DNA of 64,000 bases from Metabacillus halosaccharovorans. Lineage in GTDB: Bacteria > Bacillota > Bacilli > Bacillales > Bacillaceae. The notes beneath the pieces were generated by a model. That model saw only the letters and a list, made by a program, of their open reading frames with translations, was not told where the DNA came from and ran no database searches. The stretch spans positions 1,860,001 to 1,924,000 of the forward strand of contig NZ_KV917372.1 in assembly GCF_002019635.1 (NCBI RefSeq), in the 5' to 3' direction. Made by a program: the position numbers and the translations under genes. Positions 8,864-16,861 of the stretch are shown here, piece by piece (position 1 is the stretch's first letter; every line of letters begins with the position of its first letter).

Positions 8864-9958
8864 TTAAAACTTTATAACTTCACCAGTTTCAGCTGATTTA
8901 TAAATGGCTTCCAAGATTTGTGTAACGACAAGTGCTTGCTCTGGCTTAACTACTGGTTCAGTATCATTTAAAATACAATCAATCCATTGCGTTGCTTCAG
9001 CATCACGTTGTTCTAAGGTAGCACCTGCAAACCCAAATACTCCACCAGCATCTGAAGGCTGTGATTCCACTAGTTGGTTATACTCAGCCTTGTTGAACAC
9101 TGTATATCCCTGATCCATAAAAGCTTTACCAAACATTTCAGCTCCGCCTTCTGTTCCACAAAGTGTCACTTGAGCTTCTTTCGGATTAATCATATTTAAT
9201 GCCCATGCCGCTTCTAAATAGATTGTTGCACCATTTTCCATCTTAATAAAACCAAAAGCAGAGTCTTCTGTTTCAAAGGTATCTGGATCCCAAGGTCCAA
9301 ACATATTCCCCTCAGGTTTATCTTTTAATTTCTGATAAGTTGATCCAAACACACTCTTTGGTTTGTAGTTATCCATGAACCATAATGTTAAGTCTAATGC
9401 ATGAGTACCGATATCGATTAATGGACCCCCACCTTGTTTTTCTTTATCTGGGAAAACTCCCCAAGTTGGTACACCACGACGTCTAACAGCATGTGCCTTT
9501 GCCATATAAATGTCACCAAGTCTATTTTCCTGACAAGCTTGATAAGTAGCTAATGAATCTGCTCGAAAACGATTTTGATAACCGACCGTTAACTTTTTAC
9601 CAGTCCTTTTTGCAGCATCTAACATTTTCTTTCCTTCTTCATAGTTAATAGCCATTGGTTTTTCACACATAACATGCTTTCCCGCTTCTAAGGAGTCAAC
9701 AGTAATATAAGAATGTGAAATATTTGGAGTTAGTACATGAATAACATCGATACTGTTATCTTTTAATAATTCTTTGTAATCTTCACATACAAATGCATCA
9801 TCTGTTCCATATTCTTTAGCAGCTTGTTCAGCTCTTTCCAACTCAATGTCACAAAAAGCTACTAATTCCACTTTATCCTTTAGTTTTGCTAGAGCTGGAA
9901 GGTGTTTTTGATTAGCTATCCCGCCACATCCAATAATACCTATTTTTAATTTTTTCAT
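8864..9958 (-). CDS. Gfo/Idh/MocA-family NAD(P)-dependent sugar oxidoreductase (candidate C-glycoside 3-dehydrogenase)
   Basis: The protein has 364 residues. A Rossmann domain begins GIIGCGGIANQKHL (residues 7-20). The family signature EKP is at 99-101 (MCEKPMAI), and a C-terminal alpha/beta substrate domain contains GGGPLIDIGTHALDLTLWFM with its conserved Asp and His. Family members oxidise or reduce sugar hydroxyls, often at C3. In the puerarin-degrading bacterium strain PUE, an oxidoreductase of this family (DgpA) is reported to act ahead of the C-C bond-cleaving subunits. Gene order here (oxidoreductase, alpha, beta on one strand) supports the same role by inference. The GGAGGA site is strong, and a full cre match lies about 50 bases upstream of the start. 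Confidence 0.85.
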   Translation of the reverse strand: MKKLKIGIIGCGGIANQKHLPALAKLKDKVELVAFCDIELERAEQAAKEYGTDDAFVCEDYKELLKDNSIDVIHVLTPNISHSYITVDSLEAGKHVMCEKPMAINYEEGKKMLDAAKRTGKKLTVGYQNRFRADSLATYQACQENRLGDIYMAKAHAVRRRGVPTWGVFPDKEKQGGGPLIDIGTHALDLTLWFMDNYKPKSVFGSTYQKLKDKPEGNMFGPWDPDTFETEDSAFGFIKMENGATIYLEAAWALNMINPKEAQVTLCGTEGGAEMFGKAFMDQGYTVFNKAEYNQLVESQPSDAGGVFGFAGATLEQRDAEATQWIDCILNDTEPVVKPEQALVVTQILEAIYKSAETGEVIKF

Positions 9959-10007
9959 TTTAGTTCCTCCTCTATTACAAGATCAGTTGATCTTAATAGG
10001 TTTTTAA

Positions 10008-10022
10008 TGTTTTCGCTTACAT
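10008..10022 (-). promoter_or_regulatory. cre site upstream of the oxidoreductase-deglycosidase operon
   Basis: On the minus strand ATGTAAGCGAAAACA matches WTGNAANCGNWNNCW at all positions. It is 50-64 bases upstream of the oxidoreductase start, a position where CcpA binding would block the promoter. It is in a ~300-base gap otherwise holding only the terminator at 10221-10261. Confidence 0.6.
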
Positions 10023-10220
10023 TATTATCATACAGCTTATTGATTTCCTTTCCCTCTCATTATTTATCTTTGAAGTTGTAGATTTTCGTCATAACTATAG
10101 AAGATTTTTAATAGATAGTAATAAGGATAAATATTTATATGTTATTTTTAACCTCCGGATAAAATGCATAAAAAGTTTCTTAAAAAGTATTCAAACAAGT
10201 ATGTACACTATTCACAAAAA

Positions 10221-10261
10221 AAAAGAGGTCAAAAATCCTCTAGTGATTTTTAACCTCTTTT
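10221..10261 (-). terminator. rho-independent terminator of the AraC-GH39 gene
   Basis: Arms AAAAGAGGTCAAAAATC / GATTTTTAACCTCTTTT, followed by a long T run on the minus strand. A near-copy of this hairpin follows the broken second gene copy at 16484-16516. Confidence 0.75.
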
Positions 10262-10265
10262 ACTT

Positions 10266-12788
10266 TTACTCAAATAATAAATTTAATTCAAATAATCTTA
10301 TCTCGTGTGGATTAAGTTTTCCTTTTAATTCGATTCTATTATCTTCTACTAGATTATGCTTTACATTCATACTAGGTATACAAATTTCTTTTAAGTATTT
10401 TATTTCATCAGGCTTCATGTCTTCCACTCCACCAAACTTCAACCATTCATCAAGTACACTACCATGTTTCCTGTTTAATTTTATTTCTTTTATACGGTAT
10501 TTTCCATTTTTAATGCCTTGTATTTCTACTGAAAGATCTAAAAGATCAGTATCCTCAAAGATATCATTTTGCTGTTTTATTCCCATACTGCCTTCTGGAT
10601 GTAGATAATAGGAAAAATCGAAATGTTTATAGTTAAAACATAATAATTGATATCGATCACCGGACTTTTTAGTAACAACATAGTTTTCACCCTTAGAAAC
10701 AAGAATCTCACCCAATTGTTTTAAAAGGACAAAGGCATGATAACTAGGTTTTTTTATCCCATTCTTTGTTAATAGTCCTGCTCCCCCATAAAGAAAATTC
10801 TTTGAATCTCTGTAATCACTAAATAAATCAGATGTTAACCAGTAACCAATCATGTTAATTTTATGTTGAGCTAAGTTATCAATAATATTCTTAACTAAAT
10901 AGGTTGCTTTATAACAACTATCATTTAAAAAATTGCGGTTGGAAATCGATAGATTCCACTCGGTAACATTTAATTCTAATTCTTCCATTTCAGCCATTAT
11001 TAACGATTTCTTTACTTGATTTAGCTTTTGGTTAATATAGTTAGGATTAGAGGATTGAAGGTTTCTTATAGGGATATGATTTTTATCCGTTTCAAGCTCA
11101 ATTGGATATAAATAAATTGAGAGAAAGTCTGGCTGTATCTTTTCTTTTTTCCATTGCATTAGAAGCAAATCAAGTTTATCTCCTTCTAAATTCATACTCA
11201 GACCACACCCACCAACCTTTGCAGAAGGAACAAGTTCGTTAGCAATTTTTTTAAACATGCTAAATACTTTATAATACTCTTCAAACTGGTTAGGTTCTTT
11301 TAATATATTATTATTTATATTCTCCAAAAATTCCCTTCTACCTTGTTCACCCGGAACTACAAAATTCATGTTCGGCCTCCAAATTTCGAAGTACCATGTT
11401 TCAACTTCCTCAATTCCAAAACGATCAACACATTGTAATAAAAAAGCACGAGCTATATTTCCCCACTCTTCTAATGTTTTGTTGCTGATTGTTTGAATAA
11501 TAAAAGAATCTTCTATTGTCTTTGATAATATCTTTGGTTTAGGACCTAGTTCAATAAAGGGTTTTAAATTATTTTTAACTAAGAAATCTAAAAGCTTATT
11601 AGTGTTTGTAAAATTATAACTTACTTTATCCTCTGACCGATCTTCAACAAGCATATCATCCCCAAATATCCCCCAAAACCTCGCATATTTAAATCCTAGT
11701 TCATTTTGAAGAAAGATAATTTGTTCTTGCATATCAGAATTTAATAAATCTTTTGCATACCCAACATTAATCAATTTATTCCAATACTTCATAAAAGCAT
11801 TCATCTTACCCATTTTTATAATCTGCTTTTGTTCCTTTGCTGGAGTTTCTACTTTTGCTTGGATAGGTGCTTTGGGAATATTTTCAAGATATTGCTCGAG
11901 TTCTACTAAAGCAGCTCTAGTGTCTTGGTTATCTTCCTGAGAATCAACTTCTACTTTATCAAGAGTGTTTTTCTTTCTATAATCTAATGGTTTTTGTTTA
12001 TAGTATTCTTTAAATACACGGTTAAATGCCGATAAATTAGGAAAACCATTATCTAGAGCTACCCTGGTAAGCGGTTTCACAGAATTTGTTAATTCATTAA
12101 CAGCATGAGCCAGACGAACTTCGTTTAAATATTGTGAGAAAGTTTTTCCTGTTCGTTTTTTGAAAAATTTAGACAAATATGGACTAGAGATGAAATGCGT
12201 ACTTGCAACTTCATCTAAAGTAAGTGGTTCCGAGAAATTAACCTGAATATATTCCAAAATATCGGTTAATCTATCATTTTGTCCTTTGGTACTCATTTGA
12301 TTTTCGAATTCTAAATGCTCTTTATTCTTCAAAAGTCTTGAAGTGAGGATTGAACTTAATTTATATGCTTTTTCTAATATTTCTAGTTCTGCATTATTTT
12401 GTTTTCTTTTTATATAAATCTGTAATAACTCTTCTATCGTAGACTTTATTTCCTGACTTAAGTAACCATGATTATTGATTTCTCTGTGGAATACTAGGCT
12501 TCTCTGTGTTAAATGGGAACTTAATTCTGTATAGTTTAGATGTATAATAACAAACAAGTTATCCTTATCTGATTGGAATGAATGAAATTCGTTAGAGTTA
12601 ATTAATAGAATATCAGATTGACTCATTTGATATTGTTCATTACTAATTTTCACTTGTAATTGACCCTTTATAACATAAACTAATTCTATGTCTCTATGTG
12701 CATGTTCCAAACTAGTTTGATTGCTTATTACTGATAAAGTAATGAGATTAGAATCATTTGAAGATTGGAAAGCTTGTTTATTAGTCAC
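10266..12788 (-). CDS. AraC-family regulator fused to a GH39-like (beta-xylosidase) domain
   Basis: The protein has 840 residues and starts at GTG 12788 behind GGAGGAGGG. Domain order: an N-terminal cupin (~1-100), an AraC helix-turn-helix (~175-275; LDEVASTHFISSPYLSKFF and VALDNGFPNLSAFNRVFK), a short linker, then a GH39-like TIM barrel (~330-720) and a beta-rich tail. The GH39 nucleophile region is kept (LNVTEWNLS). The acid/base motif, normally FEIWNEPN, reads FEIWRPNMN (about residue 470), so the catalytic Glu is gone. There is no signal peptide. I infer a cytoplasmic regulator whose GH39 domain binds a glycoside as ligand rather than cleaving it. It lies upstream of the deglycosidase operon and may control it. 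Confidence 0.85.
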   Translation of the reverse strand: MTNKQAFQSSNDSNLITLSVISNQTSLEHAHRDIELVYVIKGQLQVKISNEQYQMSQSDILLINSNEFHSFQSDKDNLFVIIHLNYTELSSHLTQRSLVFHREINNHGYLSQEIKSTIEELLQIYIKRKQNNAELEILEKAYKLSSILTSRLLKNKEHLEFENQMSTKGQNDRLTDILEYIQVNFSEPLTLDEVASTHFISSPYLSKFFKKRTGKTFSQYLNEVRLAHAVNELTNSVKPLTRVALDNGFPNLSAFNRVFKEYYKQKPLDYRKKNTLDKVEVDSQEDNQDTRAALVELEQYLENIPKAPIQAKVETPAKEQKQIIKMGKMNAFMKYWNKLINVGYAKDLLNSDMQEQIIFLQNELGFKYARFWGIFGDDMLVEDRSEDKVSYNFTNTNKLLDFLVKNNLKPFIELGPKPKILSKTIEDSFIIQTISNKTLEEWGNIARAFLLQCVDRFGIEEVETWYFEIWRPNMNFVVPGEQGRREFLENINNNILKEPNQFEEYYKVFSMFKKIANELVPSAKVGGCGLSMNLEGDKLDLLLMQWKKEKIQPDFLSIYLYPIELETDKNHIPIRNLQSSNPNYINQKLNQVKKSLIMAEMEELELNVTEWNLSISNRNFLNDSCYKATYLVKNIIDNLAQHKINMIGYWLTSDLFSDYRDSKNFLYGGAGLLTKNGIKKPSYHAFVLLKQLGEILVSKGENYVVTKKSGDRYQLLCFNYKHFDFSYYLHPEGSMGIKQQNDIFEDTDLLDLSVEIQGIKNGKYRIKEIKLNRKHGSVLDEWLKFGGVEDMKPDEIKYLKEICIPSMNVKHNLVEDNRIELKGKLNPHEIRLFELNLLFE

Positions 12789-12958
12789 TTCATTCCCTCC
12801 TCCAAAAGCAAAACTTAATTATCAACTAATATATCATATTATTTTTCCTTTCAATAGTAACTCTCTCAATATAACCATATGTACTAGGTTAATATCAGTT
12901 AACTAATTAAGTTTTGTATTATCAGCAAATTATTGTCTCTTGTACTTAAATACATTCT

Positions 12959-13198
12959 TTACTGTTTCTGAATTCTTACTAGTGATGCAGCACCTATTAT
13001 ACCTGCATCATTTCCAAGTTGGGCAAGCTTTATTTTTGTACTAGTTCTAACATGCGGAAATGCAAACTTTTGAAAATAGCTCTCTACTCCTTTCAGCAGC
13101 ATTTCTCCAGCAGACGATACTCCACCCCCAATAACTATTCCTTCTGGGTTTAATATGTTGGCAATACTCCCGCACGCTAGTCCTAACTTTGCATCCAT
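12959..13198 (-). pseudogene. C-terminal fragment of a ROK-family sugar kinase
   Basis: Seventy-nine codons match only the last quarter of ROK glucokinases: LGLACGSIANILNPEGIVIG, then GIIGAASLV near the end. The ATP-binding and sugar-binding N-terminal parts, including the zinc-binding Cys cluster, are missing. Immediately upstream is the terminator of the next gene (13211-13236). It is a truncated remnant and unlikely to be active. It suggests a hexokinase for the released sugar once belonged to this cluster. Confidence 0.7.
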
Positions 13199-13210
13199 TA
13201 CATAAAAGTA

Positions 13211-13236
13211 ATACAGGTGATCAAAACCACCTGTAT
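13211..13236 (-). terminator. terminator-like hairpin after the TIM-barrel gene
   Basis: A perfect 9-base stem, ATACAGGTG / CACCTGTAT, with an 8-base loop, lies 60 bases past the stop of the 13298-14203 gene. The T tract on the minus strand is interrupted (TACTTTTA). Confidence 0.55.
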
Positions 13237-13297
13237 ATTTGGTATATTTCTATTTATCAAACAAATAATATAAGAAATTTCGATTATTATTTAAAAA

Positions 13298-14203
13298 TTA
13301 TACTAAATATTGCCCTAAATAATTTTTACTTATTATTATCGAATCTTTTTTGGACTTTAGCGAATCCTCGAAAGCCTTGTCTTCTACTTCAATCACTGCA
13401 TATCCGAAGTATCTTATATCTGTTAAAGCGGATACATATTTACCCCAATTCACATCACCAAGACCAGGTAATTTAGGTGAGATATATTCAAGTGGTGTGG
13501 CCATAACTCCAACATCATTTAACTTATCTTTATACACTTTTATATCTTTAAAGTGTATATGGAAGATACGATCTTTGAATTCATATATAGGCTTTAGATA
13601 ATCCATTTGTTGCCAAACAAAATGAGAGGGATCATAGTTTAAACCAAAGTTTTTATTTGGTATGATTTCAAATACTCGACGGAATATAGCCGGTGTCGTC
13701 ATTAGGTTTTGTCCTCCCGGCCACTCGTCGTTTGTAAATAACATAGGGCAATTTTCAATAGCAATTTTGACACCAAGCTCTTCAGCAAAATCAATAATGG
13801 GCTTCCATACTTCTTCCATGATTACTAGATTTTCCTCGACTGTTTTCTTTTGATTTCTCCCAATGAATGTATTGACCAGGTTCACATCAAGCTTTTTTGC
13901 TGCCTCAATACACTTCTTGATATGAGCAACATAGTATTCGCTTCTTTCTTTATCCTCATCAAGAGCATTTGGATAATAAGCAATTGCGGAAATTTTTATG
14001 CCCTTAGCTTCTGTATAGTTTGTGATGTAATCAACATCTAAGTTATCAACATCAATATGTGTTACTCCTGCATATTTGCGAACAGCTTTACCTCTCGGCC
14101 ATGCACATAATTCAACACAAGTAAAACCATTTTCTGCTGCAAAATCAATGACTTCTTCAAACGTACAACCATCTAGAATTGCACTGTTAAATCCTAGTTT
14201 CAT
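13298..14203 (-). CDS. sugar phosphate isomerase/epimerase-like TIM-barrel protein
   Basis: The protein has 301 residues and is a member of the AP-endonuclease-2/xylose-isomerase-like TIM superfamily. Probable metal ligands are Glu150 (IAIENCP), Asp191 and His194 (NYDPSHF), His217 (IFHIHFKD) and Glu272 or Glu274 (VIEVED). Such proteins epimerise or isomerise sugars, or act on 3-keto-glycosides beside a Gfo/Idh/MocA enzyme. The upstream neighbour on the same strand is such an oxidoreductase. No DUF6379 partner gene is adjacent, so a C-glycoside deglycosidase role is less likely than for the 7810-8703 gene. The start has an AAGGAGA site. Exact activity is unknown. Confidence 0.8.
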   Translation of the reverse strand: MKLGFNSAILDGCTFEEVIDFAAENGFTCVELCAWPRGKAVRKYAGVTHIDVDNLDVDYITNYTEAKGIKISAIAYYPNALDEDKERSEYYVAHIKKCIEAAKKLDVNLVNTFIGRNQKKTVEENLVIMEEVWKPIIDFAEELGVKIAIENCPMLFTNDEWPGGQNLMTTPAIFRRVFEIIPNKNFGLNYDPSHFVWQQMDYLKPIYEFKDRIFHIHFKDIKVYKDKLNDVGVMATPLEYISPKLPGLGDVNWGKYVSALTDIRYFGYAVIEVEDKAFEDSLKSKKDSIIISKNYLGQYLV

Positions 14204-14287
14204 AAATTCATTCTCCTTTTTTTGCTAAAAACTTATTTTAAATTTACATTTTCTGAAACCCTACCCTATTTTCATGATAATCTTTCT

Positions 14288-14311
14288 ACCTTTTCTTAAA
14301 TAAGAAAAGGT
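14288..14311. terminator. perfect inverted repeat between the oxidoreductase and TIM-barrel genes
   Basis: Eleven-base arms ACCTTTTCTTA / TAAGAAAAGGT with a 2-base loop. It could be a weak terminator for the 14435-15520 gene or an operator for the downstream gene. The A/T-rich stem and lack of a good T tract leave this open. Confidence 0.35.
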
Positions 14312-14434
14312 TAATTAGTCTATCTAATTCAACGCTAATAGAAATTGTTTTGGAATGATTCATACCATATTCGCAACCTGTTTTAATCATCTCGTTCCTT
14401 TTGAATTCAATTTTTTCTTTTAAACTAGTAATAG

Positions 14435-15520
14435 TTAGCATGATAATAATTTAAGGTTCCCTCTGTTTTTTTCAAAAAATACTGGTTCATGCTTACTTGC
14501 AGATAAGTAAAAGTGGTCGATGATATTCATCATATAAACACCATGTTCAGCAGGTGCTAGTAACTCATCCTCGGAAAGAATACAGTTTGTAAAATGCTCA
14601 AACTCATTCATCAACTTTATATTTGGATTAAGATTTGGAGAAAGATCAATACACGTATCAAGTAACTCCGAATGTATTTTTAGTTCTCCATTTATGATAC
14701 TTGCGCCACCTTTTGTACCTAATAACTCAACGAATGTTTGATCTTTTTCAATATTTGAAGCCCAGCTGAATTCAAAATTCACCGTTGCTCCATCCTTAAG
14801 TCCAATGAATCCTGTTGCACTATCTTCTACGTTAAAAATACCGTTTGGATTTCCTATATAGCCATTACGATTTCGAGTTGTTGTATGTGCAAAATTTTGA
14901 TAGGTAGCTCCAGTGACATAAGATGGCTCAGGCATTCCCATTAAAAACAGTGCTAAATCAAGATAATGCACGCCAAGGTCGATCATAACTCCCCCGCCAG
15001 CAATATCCTTATTTGTAAACCAAGTTCCTCTTCCAGGAATACCACTTCGTCTGACCCACCCTGCTTTGGCCTTATAAATATCCCCTAAGTAGCCTGCATC
15101 AATTATTTTCTTTAAATAAACCGCTTCGTTTGTAAATCGGTTATTTAACCCGACCATTAATTTTTTACCTGATTTGTTCTTCGCATCACCAATTCTTTGA
15201 GCTTCCACAGCATTAATGGCTAATGGCTTTTCACAATGGACATTTACGCCATTTATTAAGGCAAAAATCGCAATGTCAGCGTGTAAAGAATTAGGTGTAC
15301 ACACACTGACCAGGTCTAAATCTTCCGAGTTAATCATATCTTTATAGCTTTTATACACTTTATCAATCTTATACTTTTCTGCTATTTTCTCAGCATTTTC
15401 AATATTCACATCACATATAGCAACTAGTTCAACATTAGGAAGACTTAAGTAATTACTTAGATGTTTTTTTTCAGCGTTACTACCAGCACCAATTAATCCG
15501 TATCTTAGTTTTTTGTTCAT
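14435..15520 (-). CDS. Gfo/Idh/MocA-family sugar oxidoreductase
   Basis: The protein has 361 residues. The nucleotide-binding motif is YGLIGAGSNAEKKHL at the N-terminus; EKP occurs in NVHCEKPLAIN near residue 97; the substrate domain includes GGGVMIDLGVHYLDLALFLM. It resembles the oxidoreductase at 8864-9958 in layout (both with RRSGIP/RRRGVP and a GGGxxIDxG segment), so the two are probably paralogues. It is flanked on the same strand by two TIM-barrel sugar isomerase-like genes; the upstream one ends 21 bases before its start, so these are co-transcribed. Likely role: NAD(P)-linked oxidation at a sugar hydroxyl of an imported glycoside or inositol-like compound. The GGAGGAGG site is strong. 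Confidence 0.82.
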   Translation of the reverse strand: MNKKLRYGLIGAGSNAEKKHLSNYLSLPNVELVAICDVNIENAEKIAEKYKIDKVYKSYKDMINSEDLDLVSVCTPNSLHADIAIFALINGVNVHCEKPLAINAVEAQRIGDAKNKSGKKLMVGLNNRFTNEAVYLKKIIDAGYLGDIYKAKAGWVRRSGIPGRGTWFTNKDIAGGGVMIDLGVHYLDLALFLMGMPEPSYVTGATYQNFAHTTTRNRNGYIGNPNGIFNVEDSATGFIGLKDGATVNFEFSWASNIEKDQTFVELLGTKGGASIINGELKIHSELLDTCIDLSPNLNPNIKLMNEFEHFTNCILSEDELLAPAEHGVYMMNIIDHFYLSASKHEPVFFEKNRGNLKLLSC

Positions 15521-15541
15521 ACTACTTACTCCTCCTCCATT

Positions 15542-16330
15542 TTAGAATATTAATTTCTTCATATAATCAATTGTATAGTCAATTCCTTTTTGCCCAAGTT
15601 CCCCCGACCACACGGGTGAATGAGGTTCAATACTTAATCCACCTGTATAGCCCTTCACTCTTAATAACGATATAAATGTTTTCCAATCCGTTTGGTCTAA
15701 GCCTGCTGGTGGATCATCTATTCTTTGACCGTTAATCATTAATGAACCTTTTAAATGAACATGGTTAAATCTGTCTCCCCAATCTAATGTTTCCTGTAAA
15801 TAATCTCCACCAAAATAACGACTGTGTGATGGATCAAATTTGATACCTAAATCCTTTAAATGACCGTGAATGATTTTCCAAGCTTCTGGATTATGAACAA
15901 AATTTACTTTTCTACAATTGTAGGATGAGATGTTTACTCCCTTTGGCTTAGCGTAATCAATTAAAAGTGAGAAAAAGTGGATAGCTGCAGAACAATTTTC
16001 ATAGTAAGATAGATTCTCTACATAATTACAGCCGCTTACAAAATTTGAACAACCTAATTCACTTGCAACATCAATTAACTTAAAACATTTTTCTAACTCT
16101 TTTTCTATGACATGACCTTGTTGATCAATACGAATGGACTTCCATCTACCAATAGAACCAATCTTGGTTTCATATTTGTTTTTCCATTGATTTAAGTTAT
16201 GGCGGTTACAATAGAACTCTTCTACATCATTTCCTTCATTTATACATAACTCTATAAAGTCTAATTCTTTTTGCTTTGCTTGCTGAAAACTTTCTTCCGT
16301 TGGTTTTGCGATGATTCCAAGTTGCATCAT
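15542..16330 (-). CDS. sugar phosphate isomerase/epimerase-like TIM-barrel protein
   Basis: The protein has 262 residues. It has a TIM-barrel isomerase/epimerase fold with metal-ligand segments LGIKFDPSHSRYFGGD (Asp, His), FNHVHLKGS (His) and LSIEPHSP (Glu) in the C-terminal half. The first-ligand Glu is less clear than in the two other TIM-barrel genes of the region. It is first in a three-gene set with the oxidoreductase 21 bases downstream and another TIM-barrel gene beyond. Such pairs typically act on keto-sugars. The start ATGATG follows an AAGGGG site. Precise function is not assignable. Confidence 0.75.
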   Translation of the reverse strand: MMQLGIIAKPTEESFQQAKQKELDFIELCINEGNDVEEFYCNRHNLNQWKNKYETKIGSIGRWKSIRIDQQGHVIEKELEKCFKLIDVASELGCSNFVSGCNYVENLSYYENCSAAIHFFSLLIDYAKPKGVNISSYNCRKVNFVHNPEAWKIIHGHLKDLGIKFDPSHSRYFGGDYLQETLDWGDRFNHVHLKGSLMINGQRIDDPPAGLDQTDWKTFISLLRVKGYTGGLSIEPHSPVWSGELGQKGIDYTIDYMKKLIF

Positions 16331-16483
16331 TTTAAAACCCCTTCCTGAATAATGTCCTATAATTTGTTATTTACTTTACTAATAAAATTTTAATATTTTA
16401 TTAGAGTTTTTTCTTTGCGCCTCTTAATCAATTACTTGTTAATTCTTTATTTATATTTCCTTCACTTTGTTCGAACAAAAAAA

Positions 16484-16516
16484 GAGGTTAAAAATCAACA
16501 TATGATCTTTAACCTC
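16484..16516 (-). terminator. terminator hairpin of the broken AraC-GH39 copy
   Basis: Arms GAGGTTAAAAATC / GATCTTTAACCTC (one mismatch), followed by a T run on the minus strand. It is nearly the same as the hairpin at 10221-10261, which supports duplication of the gene end together with its terminator. Confidence 0.6.
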
Positions 16517-16559
16517 CAACACTCACGCTCACCATACCATTCAAACTACCTGACCTCAT

Positions 16560-16797
16560 GGGGTTCGTCAAAAACACTTCCATAATTATGGTTTAATCTA
16601 AGTTCTTTTCCTCTGTACTTACCATTTGGTATACCCTGAAATTCCAAGATAGGTTTATAACAGCATTATTTCAGACATATCTTGTTGCTTATTAATCCCT
16701 ATATTCGCCTCTGGGTGCAGATAGTAAGAGTAGTAAAAATGCTTATAATTATAACACAGCACCTGGTAACGGTTCCCAGGACAACACCCTTTTAGTA
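16560..16797 (-). pseudogene. 3'-end remnant of a second AraC-GH39-type gene
   Basis: The minus-strand translation gives GNRYQVLCYNYKHFYYSYYL followed by HPEANIGINKQQD. This aligns with GDRYQLLCFNYKHFDFSYYL and HPEGSMGIKQQND of the intact fusion at 10266-12788. After a frameshift it continues with QGIPNGKYRGKELRLNHNYG, matching QGIKNGKYRIKEIKLNRKHG. A TAA interrupts the first frame. Only the last ~75 codons survive; everything upstream has been lost. This explains most of the 530-base gap between the genes at 16330 and 16862. Confidence 0.75.
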
Positions 16798-16810
16798 AAA
16801 AGCCCAAAAA

Positions 16811-16853
16811 TAAAAACTAGCCTCTTGTCCTGAGACTAAGAAGCTAGTTTTTA
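16811..16853 (-). terminator. rho-independent terminator of the ABC-GH43 operon
   Basis: Arms TAAAAACTAGC / GCTAGTTTTTA with a 21-base loop, then Ts on the minus strand. It begins 9 bases past the GH43 stop codon. Confidence 0.7.
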
Positions 16854-16861
16854 TTCGTTTA

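Noticed and set aside
10201-10608. 135-codon plus-strand open frame near the AraC-GH39 gene end
   Set aside because: It runs across the terminator hairpin and is antisense to the fusion gene; no ribosome site.
13189-13476. 95-codon plus-strand open frame over the TIM-barrel gene end
   Set aside because: Overlaps the terminator and the sense coding end; no supporting features.
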